From a virus: DNA of 20,325 nt. The stretch covers positions 1-20,325 of the IMG/VR virus record IMGVR_UViG_3300025646_006748; one strand, written 5' to 3'. The notes beneath the pieces were generated by a model that worked only from the letters and a program-made list of their open reading frames with translations, was not told the DNA's origin and made no database searches. Made by a program: the position numbers and the translations under genes. Below, piece by piece: positions 1 through 8,500 of the stretch. Each line of letters begins with the position of its first letter. Positions within the stretch are counted from its first letter, which is position 1.

Positions 1-1470
1 ATCATCAAACTCCTCACTATACTGCACAAGATTAACACTACCAAAGTTCCGTCCCGTAATACTCGTCACGTCAGCAGCGCGGGTGACGGTAGAACCTTCG
101 GTGGGGATGTAGCTGGTGGGGAAGGAACCGGCTTCTAATTGAACTGCGTCAATGAATAACTCGGAATTAGCCGTTCCTAGTCCAGTGTCACTATTCGTAG
201 CAGAAGAAAATCCAATGTCCCACTGTGTATAATTAGTGTTAATGCTGGATACTTGCGTAACAATGCTGATTCGGGTCCACTTGTTCCCAACGGGGACAGC
301 GGAAAAGTCACTTGCTGTAATCGCAGGTGGGGCAGATGCGCCAAAAGGTGAACTTGACGTAAAGGTATAAACGGAATCTTCTCCGTCGTCCGATACTTCT
401 ATCAGTACAGCCTGCCCGCCAGCAGCAGTTCTTATTCGTGCAACTATTCCACGAATATCTGAGCCTGCTGGTTTGGCTACGTAAAAGCTAAATGTAACCA
501 CAGTGCCTGCTGTATATGCTCCTGATAGCAATCTATTAACTCGGTGGGCAGCTGTTGATGTATCTGTTAAAAAAGCAGTAATCGTTTCCCCATCAACAGC
601 GGTTTTTGTAGATGTTCCGATTGATGCGGCGCCAAACGTCCATTGGCCGTTCTCATACCTGCTGTAGGGACTAAGATTCGTCCTACTTTCCTCCACCAAC
701 AACCCGAGGCTTTCACCCGTCGTTGGGTCGTGATCAAACCGTGGAGCACTGTTGATCGCGGTGGTGGTTTTGACGTATTGTCCGACGGTGCTGGATTCCT
801 CTAGTTGGGCGCCCCAGACCAACAATGTCCCTGTGCCATCTTGGGTATACGATCCTGTATCCAAATAGATCAACCCTTGCTGACTTGTGGCGCCCGTGCT
901 TGAATTTGCAACAACGATGCAACGATACCAACCGCTCCCGACCGGCTGAATTGAAGAAGAAATAGCATTGCCTACACTTGTCGTGCCAGCGGTTAAATCA
1001 AAGTTGCTGAGAATATAATTGCTAGCTTTGTCGCGTATGCCGACTCGTGCCGTGCTTTTCGTGCCAGCCTTTAAGTAGCACGAAATTGTGTACGTTGTGC
1101 TGTCAGCAAGGGTGACAGTTTGAAAAACAACCGGATTTGCTGTGGTTCCGTTTGTATCTGTCAAAGTGTCGGCTGTTGCTGTTCCGTTTGGCGCAATAGC
1201 CGTTCCCGCTGTTGCTACAGCACCACCAGCGCCTGACCAATTTACACTGTCAAACTCCTCACTCCTCAGCAACAAATTAGTAACCGCCGTTCTAATCACC
1301 CCATCGCCGTCAACATACGTTGCGCTACTTTGGCGGGTGTGGGTGACCCTTGTATCAAGAGTCCTAGTGCGAGCAAACTCAAGGTCAAGGGAAGCCTGAT
1401 TAAAAATGTCACCATTACGAATAATGGGTGACAAATTTCGCATCAAACGCTTAGGAGCGATAACTTTCAT
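1..1470 (-). CDS. Partial tail fibre / spike protein with repeated carbohydrate-binding-like modules (C-terminus missing)
   Basis: My translation gives an open frame from ATG at 1470 to the window edge, 490 codons with no stop, so the C-terminus is cut off. After a head of about 60 residues containing FARTRTLDTRVTHTR and SSATYVDGDG (typical of phage head-spike/fibre proteins), modules of about 200 residues begin. Each opens with an NL-x-x-x-S motif: NLLLRSEEFD at residue 65, NLSPYSRYENGQW at 265, and NLVQYSEEFDD at 480 where the window ends. Modules close with a QLEE or QLEA motif (about 222-225 and 444-447) followed by a YV/YIPT segment. Beta-rich, Thr/Ser/Gly-rich composition suits jelly-roll carbohydrate-binding domains on a virion fibre. 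Its start overlaps the stop of the 41-aa gene (ATGA). The likely role is host surface recognition; no enzymatic motif is visible in the part present. The family assignment is from motif memory, not a search. Confidence 0.8.
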   Translation of the reverse strand, partial: MKVIAPKRLMRNLSPIIRNGDIFNQASLDLEFARTRTLDTRVTHTRQSSATYVDGDGVIRTAVTNLLLRSEEFDSVNWSGAGGAVATAGTAIAPNGTATADTLTDTNGTTANPVVFQTVTLADSTTYTISCYLKAGTKSTARVGIRDKASNYILSNFDLTAGTTSVGNAISSSIQPVGSGWYRCIVVANSSTGATSQQGLIYLDTGSYTQDGTGTLLVWGAQLEESSTVGQYVKTTTAINSAPRFDHDPTTGESLGLLVEESRTNLSPYSRYENGQWTFGAASIGTSTKTAVDGETITAFLTDTSTAAHRVNRLLSGAYTAGTVVTFSFYVAKPAGSDIRGIVARIRTAAGGQAVLIEVSDDGEDSVYTFTSSSPFGASAPPAITASDFSAVPVGNKWTRISIVTQVSSINTNYTQWDIGFSSATNSDTGLGTANSELFIDAVQLEAGSFPTSYIPTEGSTVTRAADVTSITGRNFGSVNLVQYSEEFDD

Positions 1471-1592
1471 TTACCTTGGCCTCGGTATGCCTTTTTACCT
1501 ATTTTAGGCTTACTGTTTTTACTTGAACCTTGTCGGGTGGATTTGGGTTTTGACGGTAGTTTTACTTTACCGCCGCTAATAGTTTTACGCAT
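1467..1592 (-). CDS. Small Lys/Arg-rich hypothetical protein (41 aa)
   Basis: A 42-codon frame (including TGA) runs from ATG at 1592. The product begins MRKTISGGKVKLPSKPK and ends YRGQGK. About a third of residues are Lys or Arg, there are no acidic residues and no hydrophobic segment, so it is probably disordered and strongly cationic. Support for it being real is positional. Without it there would be an unexplained gap of about 115 bases in an otherwise gapless operon. Its start overlaps the end of the 187-aa gene by 8 bases, and its stop overlaps the next start as ATGA. No good ribosome binding site precedes it, so translation would rely on coupling. I do not recognise a family. It might bind nucleic acid or act as a small fibre accessory protein, but this is a guess. 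Confidence 0.55.
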   Translation of the reverse strand: MRKTISGGKVKLPSKPKSTRQGSSKNSKPKIGKKAYRGQGK

Positions 1593-2148
1593 CAGGCCAA
1601 GGGGTAATAAACGGTTCGGGGTTGGGTTCGGCTTTGCCGGTTGCTTCGACGTAAACTACAGGAGAGCTGGTTACCAGTGCTGCTAGCTCTTCAGTAGCGA
1701 CGCAAGCTGCAATTTCAGCTTCTCGGTTGTTACAAACGGTGCGAACAGATTGGCGGTAAGTCAACACGTCAGCTGGAATTTCGACACCGGTTTCAGCTTT
1801 ACGGGTGACGTACCAATCAGAAGGGGCAAGTAGGGTGCCAGCGATTTCCTTTTGCTTGGCAATCCACTCGGTTTTCAAACCGCGATTGATAATCTGAACG
1901 CCGTCCTCATCGAGCACAGGGTCACCGTTTTCATTGACCGCAGGTTCATCCTCAAGACGTTTGGGAAGATTGTGGTCCCAATAGAACCTAGTGTCTACAG
2001 GAACTGGATCAGGTTGCCAAGTAATACCTAAAGCATCTTTTTCAGCTTGAGTGGCGTTACGAAGAAACGTGTTGGGATACCAAGTCCCGTCAGAACCCCG
2101 GAACGATTTGCCAACCCTTAGTTGGGTGCCGTTTAGAAAATAAGGCAT
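1585..2148 (-). CDS. Putative tail-fibre assembly-like protein (187 aa)
   Basis: The product is 187 aa. The N-terminus (YFLNGTQLRVGKSFRG, then WYPNTFLRN) resembles small phage proteins that begin with a short beta segment describing a field to be filled by partner binding. The C-terminal half contains LLAPSDWYVTRKAETG followed by IPADVLTYRQSVR, at about residues 106-136. This pattern is familiar from phage tail-fibre assembly/chaperone proteins encoded beside fibre genes. The middle carries an acidic stretch with PAVNENGDPV and DEDGVQI. It lies between two large adhesin genes, which supports a fibre-folding or fibre-attachment role. A gap of 23 bases separates it from the 804-aa gene upstream, and no strong SD precedes the ATG (the upstream bases read AAACACAAGAAACA). 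The coding region is confident; the function is moderate to weak. Confidence 0.75.
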   Translation of the reverse strand: MPYFLNGTQLRVGKSFRGSDGTWYPNTFLRNATQAEKDALGITWQPDPVPVDTRFYWDHNLPKRLEDEPAVNENGDPVLDEDGVQIINRGLKTEWIAKQKEIAGTLLAPSDWYVTRKAETGVEIPADVLTYRQSVRTVCNNREAEIAACVATEELAALVTSSPVVYVEATGKAEPNPEPFITPWPDA

Positions 2149-2171
2149 TGTTTCTTGTGTTTACTAGTAGT

Positions 2172-4586
2172 TTATCTCGCTGTGGCGGGCGAAACGCCGG
2201 AGCCGCCAAATGGGTTTGAGGCAAAACACATATACACAAATGTTCCGCCATTGGCATTGCGGTCAGCGGTAGAGGCGCGTAATTTAAATCCGTTTGACAA
2301 AAAATCTACATCTGTAAAAGTATTTTCGGCATTGGATTGATCTGAGTAGAACTCTTTGTCCACAGGGTTATATGTGTTTCGTGCGGCATCAACCATGAAC
2401 CAGTTAGCCGTACTGTCGGTGCGCTTCCATATCAAAAATGCAGGAGCAAACGATGTCGCTACAAACGGGCCATCGCTAGAACCATTTCCGGTGTAGCTGC
2501 CGAACTTGCTGTAGCCTTCGACTTCGGCAAAGCAGTAGGCGACGTGATTGCTTCCGTTTTCATTTAGAGCGTTCCAATTCCCCAAGGTAAAAACCGTCGA
2601 ATTTGGAAGTGTGTCATTCCAAGCTGTAGTTGCGTCCGCAGTCCCCGCAGTTGTATTAAGAACAAGATAGTCCGTCTCAGGAGCAGAAGTATTGGCGGCG
2701 TGATACACCGGCCAAGCTTCAATTGAACTTCTGTTTTTAATGATAATCATTTTTGGGGCAACACCAAGACCATGCCCAACTGTGGCGCCACTTACGTTGG
2801 TCCCCGTATAAGTAACAATCGAGAACCCAGCGGTGGGGTTGGCGCTTACCGTGCTGGTGATGCTGCCGTCGGTGTTGCTTGAGCCGCTGCCGCCTGCTTT
2901 CCAGTTCCAAGCGACGTATGTATAACCGCTACCGTTGGTAGATCCAAAACTAGTGTTTTCACTGCCTAAGGTAAAACCTGTGCTAGTTGGCGTAACGCTG
3001 CCGTCCGTGATTTCGGAATCAGTTGCGCTAGAGCCAATAACCTTGGTAGCGCCTCTAAGCACGTCATACCAAGCGTGATTGCTGCTAAGACTTCGGATTT
3101 TTATCCAAGTAAGATCAGGTTGGAACCCAACATCAGTTCGAGCATTGGTTGTACCCGTACCCGTATAAAGCACCGTATTGAAATAATCCGACCCATCCGC
3201 AATGTCCGGCGCGGGCAGGTTGGCGGTGTTCAAGGGCAAGAAATTAGTCGGTGGGGTGTAGGCAAAATCGCGTTGTCCGAAGTTTACCTCAAAGCCAGAT
3301 GATCCTCCGCTGTTATTGTCGCAAACAGCAATCATCGTTGGAACACCTGAAATACTGGAAATGTTTATGCTTCCAGTCCCTGCAGCAGGATCAGCTGAAT
3401 TTTGCCAAGTTCCGTTTTTGGAAAAATAAAGTTTATGGTTATCCCTGTCTAAAGCTATGCCAACAATATCATTAGTTGTATATGTACTGCCAAACGTAGT
3501 CTGTGTACCATTGTTGATATACTGTCCGTCCCAGCCGTCATACGCCCAGGAATCAGCATCTGTGCCAAGAATTTTATTCGTAGATGTTGTCCTAGTTGCT
3601 ATGCCAATTTGCTCAAAACCGCTTGTTGATGTGACTTTGATTTCTGCATAAAACTTGCCCGCCGATGGCCAGATAGTGTTGCCCATGTAGCGGAAGCCAG
3701 TACTCGCCGTAGTTACATTCAAGTTGCCGTTTGACAATGTAGATCCTGAAAAGCCAGTGTCTATCGGATTGAAGGTACACCAGTTCGTCGTCGGCGTGTC
3801 GCTCATCACGTCCGTACCAATGCCGGAGGTGGTGAAATTATTGGCAGTGAAGTGATTGCCGTTACCGCTGTGGTCGTGCCCGATGCCGTTGGTGGCAGTG
3901 GAGTCAAATGTTAGATACCAGCCACGATTTCCATAAGTAATTCCAGTAACTTCGATGGGACGCCAAACGCCATTGTCGTCGTACTCACCAAAATCAGTCG
4001 GATCATGCGCCGTACCATCAACGTGGTGGTATTCAGCCATGTACCCATCAAAGTAATTGGTAAAAGTAGTTGTAAGACGCCCAATACCTACCGCATAGCT
4101 ACCGTTTTGCCCCAGAGGCACTTGGTTCTGCCCTGGATAACTTGCGCTATCAAACTGAGTTATTTGTGCGCCATTGACGTACATTTTCACTCGATCCGAA
4201 GACGTGGCTTGGGTCGTGTCAACTGCTACAACAATATGAAGCCAAGCAGAAGGGTCTCTGTATCTTGCAGATGTTTTGAGAGTCCACTGCGATGCGCCAC
4301 CAGAACTGTGAATTTGACGATAATAAAGTTGATCATTACTGTCAAACTTAATGTCGTTGTAAAGGGTGCTAGTAGGAGCAGATCCGAAGACATTGTTATC
4401 GTTACCACTAATTCCCGACCGTTTTACCCATACGCTGTGGGTGAAAATCTTGCCATCTGTAGGGCTGGTGCCTCCATTTAACTGAAGATATGCACTGTCG
4501 TCATCATTAAACCGCAAGCTCTGCTCGATCTGATACCCAGCAGCAGCAGCGGCAGAATCAACAAAGAAAGAAGGATATAGAGGCAT
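2172..4586 (-). CDS. LamG + SPRY + tandem-repeat adhesin / receptor-binding protein (804 aa)
   Basis: Three regions are visible. Residues about 22-205 look like a LamG/concanavalin-A-like lectin fold: SLRFNDDDSAYL, WVKRSG, WLHIVVAVD, VKMYVNGAQI, and a DHSGNGNHFT boundary at 238-247. Residues about 280-440 look like a SPRY-type beta sandwich: KFYAEIKV, IVGIALDRDNHKLYFSKNGTW, FEVNFGQRDFAYTPP. Residues about 469-790 hold three diverged copies of a repeat opening F-x-x-V-x-YTG (470-476, 589-594, 695-700), with a hydrophobic PDLTWIK / PKMIIIK / PAFLIWK segment in each. This arrangement is familiar from marine phage structural proteins. The fold suggests glycan or protein binding on the virion surface. 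No signal peptide is expected. The gene starts within a TAATG junction with the 332-aa fibre gene, with GAAGG 9 bases upstream. It could be a fibre, a whisker or a head decoration; receptor binding is inferred from fold and position. Confidence 0.85.
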   Translation of the reverse strand: MPLYPSFFVDSAAAAAGYQIEQSLRFNDDDSAYLQLNGGTSPTDGKIFTHSVWVKRSGISGNDNNVFGSAPTSTLYNDIKFDSNDQLYYRQIHSSGGASQWTLKTSARYRDPSAWLHIVVAVDTTQATSSDRVKMYVNGAQITQFDSASYPGQNQVPLGQNGSYAVGIGRLTTTFTNYFDGYMAEYHHVDGTAHDPTDFGEYDDNGVWRPIEVTGITYGNRGWYLTFDSTATNGIGHDHSGNGNHFTANNFTTSGIGTDVMSDTPTTNWCTFNPIDTGFSGSTLSNGNLNVTTASTGFRYMGNTIWPSAGKFYAEIKVTSTSGFEQIGIATRTTSTNKILGTDADSWAYDGWDGQYINNGTQTTFGSTYTTNDIVGIALDRDNHKLYFSKNGTWQNSADPAAGTGSINISSISGVPTMIAVCDNNSGGSSGFEVNFGQRDFAYTPPTNFLPLNTANLPAPDIADGSDYFNTVLYTGTGTTNARTDVGFQPDLTWIKIRSLSSNHAWYDVLRGATKVIGSSATDSEITDGSVTPTSTGFTLGSENTSFGSTNGSGYTYVAWNWKAGGSGSSNTDGSITSTVSANPTAGFSIVTYTGTNVSGATVGHGLGVAPKMIIIKNRSSIEAWPVYHAANTSAPETDYLVLNTTAGTADATTAWNDTLPNSTVFTLGNWNALNENGSNHVAYCFAEVEGYSKFGSYTGNGSSDGPFVATSFAPAFLIWKRTDSTANWFMVDAARNTYNPVDKEFYSDQSNAENTFTDVDFLSNGFKLRASTADRNANGGTFVYMCFASNPFGGSGVSPATAR

Positions 4587-5584
4587 TAGGCAATACCTTC
4601 AACGAAGTTACCAAGCAGAATTGTTCCACTAGCTTGAACAAAGAACGGCACAATAGCTGGGAATGAAGTAGGAGCTGTATAAGACCCTCCTGGGAAGTCA
4701 AAGTGGCTACCAAACGAAGTAGGAGCAGCAGTGACTCGAATCAAACCAGCTGTACCAGCAGTTTGGTTGGTGGGGTTAGGGATAGCAATAGCACCGCACG
4801 TCCAGTAGTTACCAGTACTGAGATCGAAGTCACTTACCGTGATAGTACGTTCTGTGCTTGATTGAGTGGCAGTAAAGGATTGTGCAACGTCAGTCTTTGC
4901 TGTATCTGCGTCAAAGGCTTGGACATCAGTACCGATAGCAACACCAAGAGTGGTACGTTGTGCTGAAGCATCTGCATCATCAAGCAATGCACGTCCAGCT
5001 GCAGTACAAGTAATCTCTTCTACATCACCAGATCCTGCGCTACTACGACCAAGGAGTTTGTCAGTAGCTGAAACGTCTTGGATCTTTGCGTAGGTAACAG
5101 CCCCTGCAGCGATTTTGCCTTCAGTAACAGCCCCTGCAGCGATTTTGCCTTCAATAACAGCTCCGGTATCAATGGACCAAAGCGTACCGTTACCAGCAAC
5201 AACAATTTCTCCTTTATCACCGTCAGGAACACCAGCACCCTCTTGAACAGAGTCTTGATACTCTTGAAGGCCGTAGCGGATTTGGTTATCAGCGTTGTTA
5301 AGGTCTTGAGCTGTCAGCGTAGAACCTGCTGTGTAAACCACAGTTGGATCTGCGATTGATGTGATTCGTTGAAGGAAGACCTTAGCGTTACTTACAGCAC
5401 TGTTAAGAACAATTGCAGTTCCAGCGCTGTTAAAGGTGTAATCAGTTGTCAGAGTTTGTAAAACATCGTTTACATAAACTTTGATGTCTGATTGCCTGAT
5501 GTAAGGAATGGCGTTGCCATCACTATTCGTCAGAGCAAAAGTGGTACCAGATGCACTGGTATAGGTGATTGATGCAAATGCCAT
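4586..5584 (-). CDS. T7 gp17-like tail fibre protein, short, with N-terminal tail-attachment domain (332 aa)
   Basis: Residues 1 to about 112 match the pattern of the T7 tail-fibre N-terminal domain that anchors fibres to the tail: ITYTSASGTTFALT, DIKVYVNDVLQ, DYTFNSAGTAIVLN, VFLQRIT, and the LTAQDLNNADNQIRYGLQE helix. A linker at about 142-168 has tandem 10-residue repeats around EGKIAAGAVT, then ALLDDADASAQRTTLGVAIGT, a motif common in phage fibre shafts. The last 80 or so residues are beta-rich and may be a tip domain or an oligomerisation end. At 332 aa it is much shorter than T7 gp17 (553 aa), so it probably acts as an adaptor to which the downstream 804-aa or other fibre proteins attach. 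The start is set by a TAATG junction with gp16 and a strong GGAGGT 8 bases upstream. Confidence 0.88.
   Translation of the reverse strand: MAFASITYTSASGTTFALTNSDGNAIPYIRQSDIKVYVNDVLQTLTTDYTFNSAGTAIVLNSAVSNAKVFLQRITSIADPTVVYTAGSTLTAQDLNNADNQIRYGLQEYQDSVQEGAGVPDGDKGEIVVAGNGTLWSIDTGAVIEGKIAAGAVTEGKIAAGAVTYAKIQDVSATDKLLGRSSAGSGDVEEITCTAAGRALLDDADASAQRTTLGVAIGTDVQAFDADTAKTDVAQSFTATQSSTERTITVSDFDLSTGNYWTCGAIAIPNPTNQTAGTAGLIRVTAAPTSFGSHFDFPGGSYTAPTSFPAIVPFFVQASGTILLGNFVEGIA
5094..5153. repeat. Perfect 30-bp tandem duplication inside the fibre gene
   Basis: Bases 5094-5123 and 5124-5153 are identical 30-mers. The next bases (5154 on) begin a diverged third copy with a-for-g and tc-for-cc changes. 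In the protein this is an in-frame 10-residue repeat containing EGKIAAGAVT in the linker of the 332-aa fibre protein. Perfect identity suggests a recent slippage or duplication that could vary linker length. Confidence 0.95.
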
Positions 5585-8500
5585 TAGCGGGTACCTCCAG
5601 TTAAGCGGTTGTTGGTGATCATCTCTTTCATTTCAGCAGGCATTTTGTACCGCTGACCTTCGTTAGTGCCGTTGTAATACTGCTGTCTACCTAACTCAAA
5701 TAGCATTTTGATGTGGTTCGATAGTTTAATTTTACGAGGATTATTGTCTCGATCCCAATTTGGAGTTTCCCAGCCAAGCATTCCTCCAAATAGTCCCGAT
5801 ACTCCGCCACCAGATGGCATCAAAAATGGGCTATCAACTGAGGGAAGAGAAGCGTAGTCTTTTCTACTGATAAAGTCTTTAAGAGCACTGTGTATTCCTT
5901 TGTGTTGTTTACCAGATACTGGGTCTGTATATTCAAGTTCAGAATTCAAAAACCAATTGAAATAATTCAGCTGAGTTTCGTCCATACCAACGCCATCTTT
6001 ATGGAACATACTGGTTCTTGGGCCTTCTTGTAGGTTATGAACAATTTCCCTTTTAACAGGATCATCTTCCAATTTGTCAGGGAAAGCCCAATAACGACCC
6101 AGAACAGACTGAAGCATATACCACTGACCTGCGTGGTTAGCGCTTACTGTTTCTCCAGGTTTACCGTACCAAAGTGCCTTACGGGAGCTAGTTTCCGGTA
6201 AGTTTTTAGCTTTAGCGACAAGGATATCAATAATAGGTTTCAAAGGTTGGTATTCAGCTGTGTACCCAAAAGTATTTCCAAGGGTATCAAACGCCATATC
6301 AATAGTTCCTTCAAAAACATCTGCAAAGTCAAACTTACCTTTACCAGCTTTTCTTTGATAAAAACCTTTTTTTGTAAAACGGGTTGTGGGGCTAGCTGGT
6401 TTACTGGGATCAATCCCTTCAGCAATAACTTTACGCAAGTTGAGATAAGGGTCTCCAGCCCGAGCAAAGGCTCCGCTCAGCACTTTAGACACTTTGGCTG
6501 TATCATTTCGGCCCGCAGCACTAAGAGCTTCGATAGCTCTTTGAATACCAGCAACGCCTGGAGTATCCAAAATGTAATTAGCTAAAGCAGCCGTAGCCGC
6601 AGTAACTAGATTTTCATTACCCCTAGAAACTCCAAATTGATGCAAATCTCGAAGTGTTGCGTGAAGTGCAATGGTGTCGCCAAGTGGAGGGAAGTAGCGA
6701 TAAGGAAAGCGACGATCACCAACTTTCCAAGTAAACATATCTACTTGTCCCATGGTTGGTCGATAGCTATTTTCTAAACCGCCGGTAATATCTTGATTAC
6801 CATCTCGAACTAGGAAAAACGCTGCAAGCTGGAGGCCGGTTGCAAGAGCCAAAGCCCCTTGAGCTTTAATGCGAGTGTCAAAATCAGAACTGAAGTACTT
6901 ACTCTCAAATGATTTGATACTGTTTTTCATATTTGCTGGTAATACTTCTAGAACTTGATCTGGAAGATTTTTAAAGCCAACGCGAGCAACATCAACTCCA
7001 GCTTGGACGATTTCACCACCAGAGCTAATCATTACAACGTTTTTGATGGCATTTAAAGGAGATGTAACAATTCCAGCCATGTCGTTAGCAAAAGCTGAAA
7101 CCACAGGATTTGAGGAATACCGCCATTTATTGATGCCTTCAGCAACGTCAGCAAAACCGCCAGTTAGCTCAGCAGTCATATTGCTAGCCTGAATCAGCTC
7201 CATAAATTGGTTATCTAAAATTGAATAACCAATTGTTTGACTATCTAGCCCAACGGTTACAGGGCTATACATTTTGTTGAATTCTTTATCTAGGAGCTTA
7301 GTAATTTCTTGCTCTCGATCTGCAATGTTAAGAAGACCTGCGTTGATCTTTTCATCAACTTCTTCAATAGCTTTTGCGTGAACCCGTGCGTTAGCAAATA
7401 GAGCCGTAGTCATTTCATCTCCAGCAGCTGAAAGTTGGAAAGGAAGACTAAGATTCACGTATTCACCAGCTGGGTAATAGCTAGTTTTACCTAAACCAGC
7501 GCGTCGCAGTAGAGAGGTGCTAGGCCCAAGGAGGGCTTTAGAAAGAAGACTCCTGTACTGCCACCGCTCTCCTGCAATGAAGTAATCGTGAAAAACCTTA
7601 CCAAATACTCGTGAATTATTGATAAAGTCAAAAATTTTAGGATCTACATCTCCCCGTTCCAACGTGTAGTTAACAAATGGGAAAGTCACTTTATTAGCTT
7701 GTAGGTCGGCAAGAATCGCATCGTCACGCCTCAAGCTAGTACCACCAGGCATTTCAAAGGCCTTCTTCATAGCTTGACTGGGATCAGTGATGCTTCGCCC
7801 AAACACAAAAGATTTAAAGGCTTGATCTAAGGCCAAGCTGTAATAGTTTTTAAGTAACAGCAGCGTATCCGTTTCAAGCTTTGCTCTTTTAAAGCTTTGA
7901 GCAGCTGCTTGGGTTTGACCTAAGAATTTTGCCGTAGTTCCGTTCAAAGTTGCAGCAGTTAGTTGGCCCATAATTCGGGCGCTAATTGTACCAACGTTTT
8001 GAACTGGAATAGAGCCAATAGTTTGAGGAGCAGAGATCATACTTCCAGTCTGAATGCCACGAAGAATGGCAGGACCAGACAGTTTCAACTCACGAAGTCT
8101 GTCAATATTTCCTTCAGTTTGAACGACTTCATCAGCAAGCTTTTCAATTGCTGCAAGTTCTTGCTCAGCAAACGTTTCATTGTTCTCCGCTTTTTTGAGA
8201 AACTCTCCAAGTTGGTTATCGACCTCTTCCTTAGCTTCTCGTGCAGTTTTACTTGCAATTTCAGCAAAATCAACTGCATCGCCAAATCCGAGCAGTTTTT
8301 TGTTTGCGTAAGTCAGTAGTTCCTTTTTACTCTTAGCTGTAGAAACAAATTCAATTTGATTCTGCTTAGCAAAAGACCTAAGACCGTTACCAAAACCTTG
8401 GAACAGTACGTCCATTGTGCCAAGATTCTGCTTAAGCAAGGCAAAGTTTTTAGCCAAATTGCTCAGAGCTACAGCGCGGTCATTTGGAGTGCTATCAGGG

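Noticed and set aside
1142-1399. An 85-codon plus-strand frame near the left end
   Set aside because: The opposite strand carries the partial fibre frame with recognisable repeated motifs through the same bases.
4005-4481. A 158-codon plus-strand frame inside the 804-aa adhesin gene
   Set aside because: It is opposite a well-supported coding region and its translation is Cys/Arg-rich without domain character.
7963-8319. A 118-codon plus-strand frame within the gp16-like gene
   Set aside because: It is low-complexity Ser/Phe/Asn-rich and antisense to a continuous 1916-codon frame.
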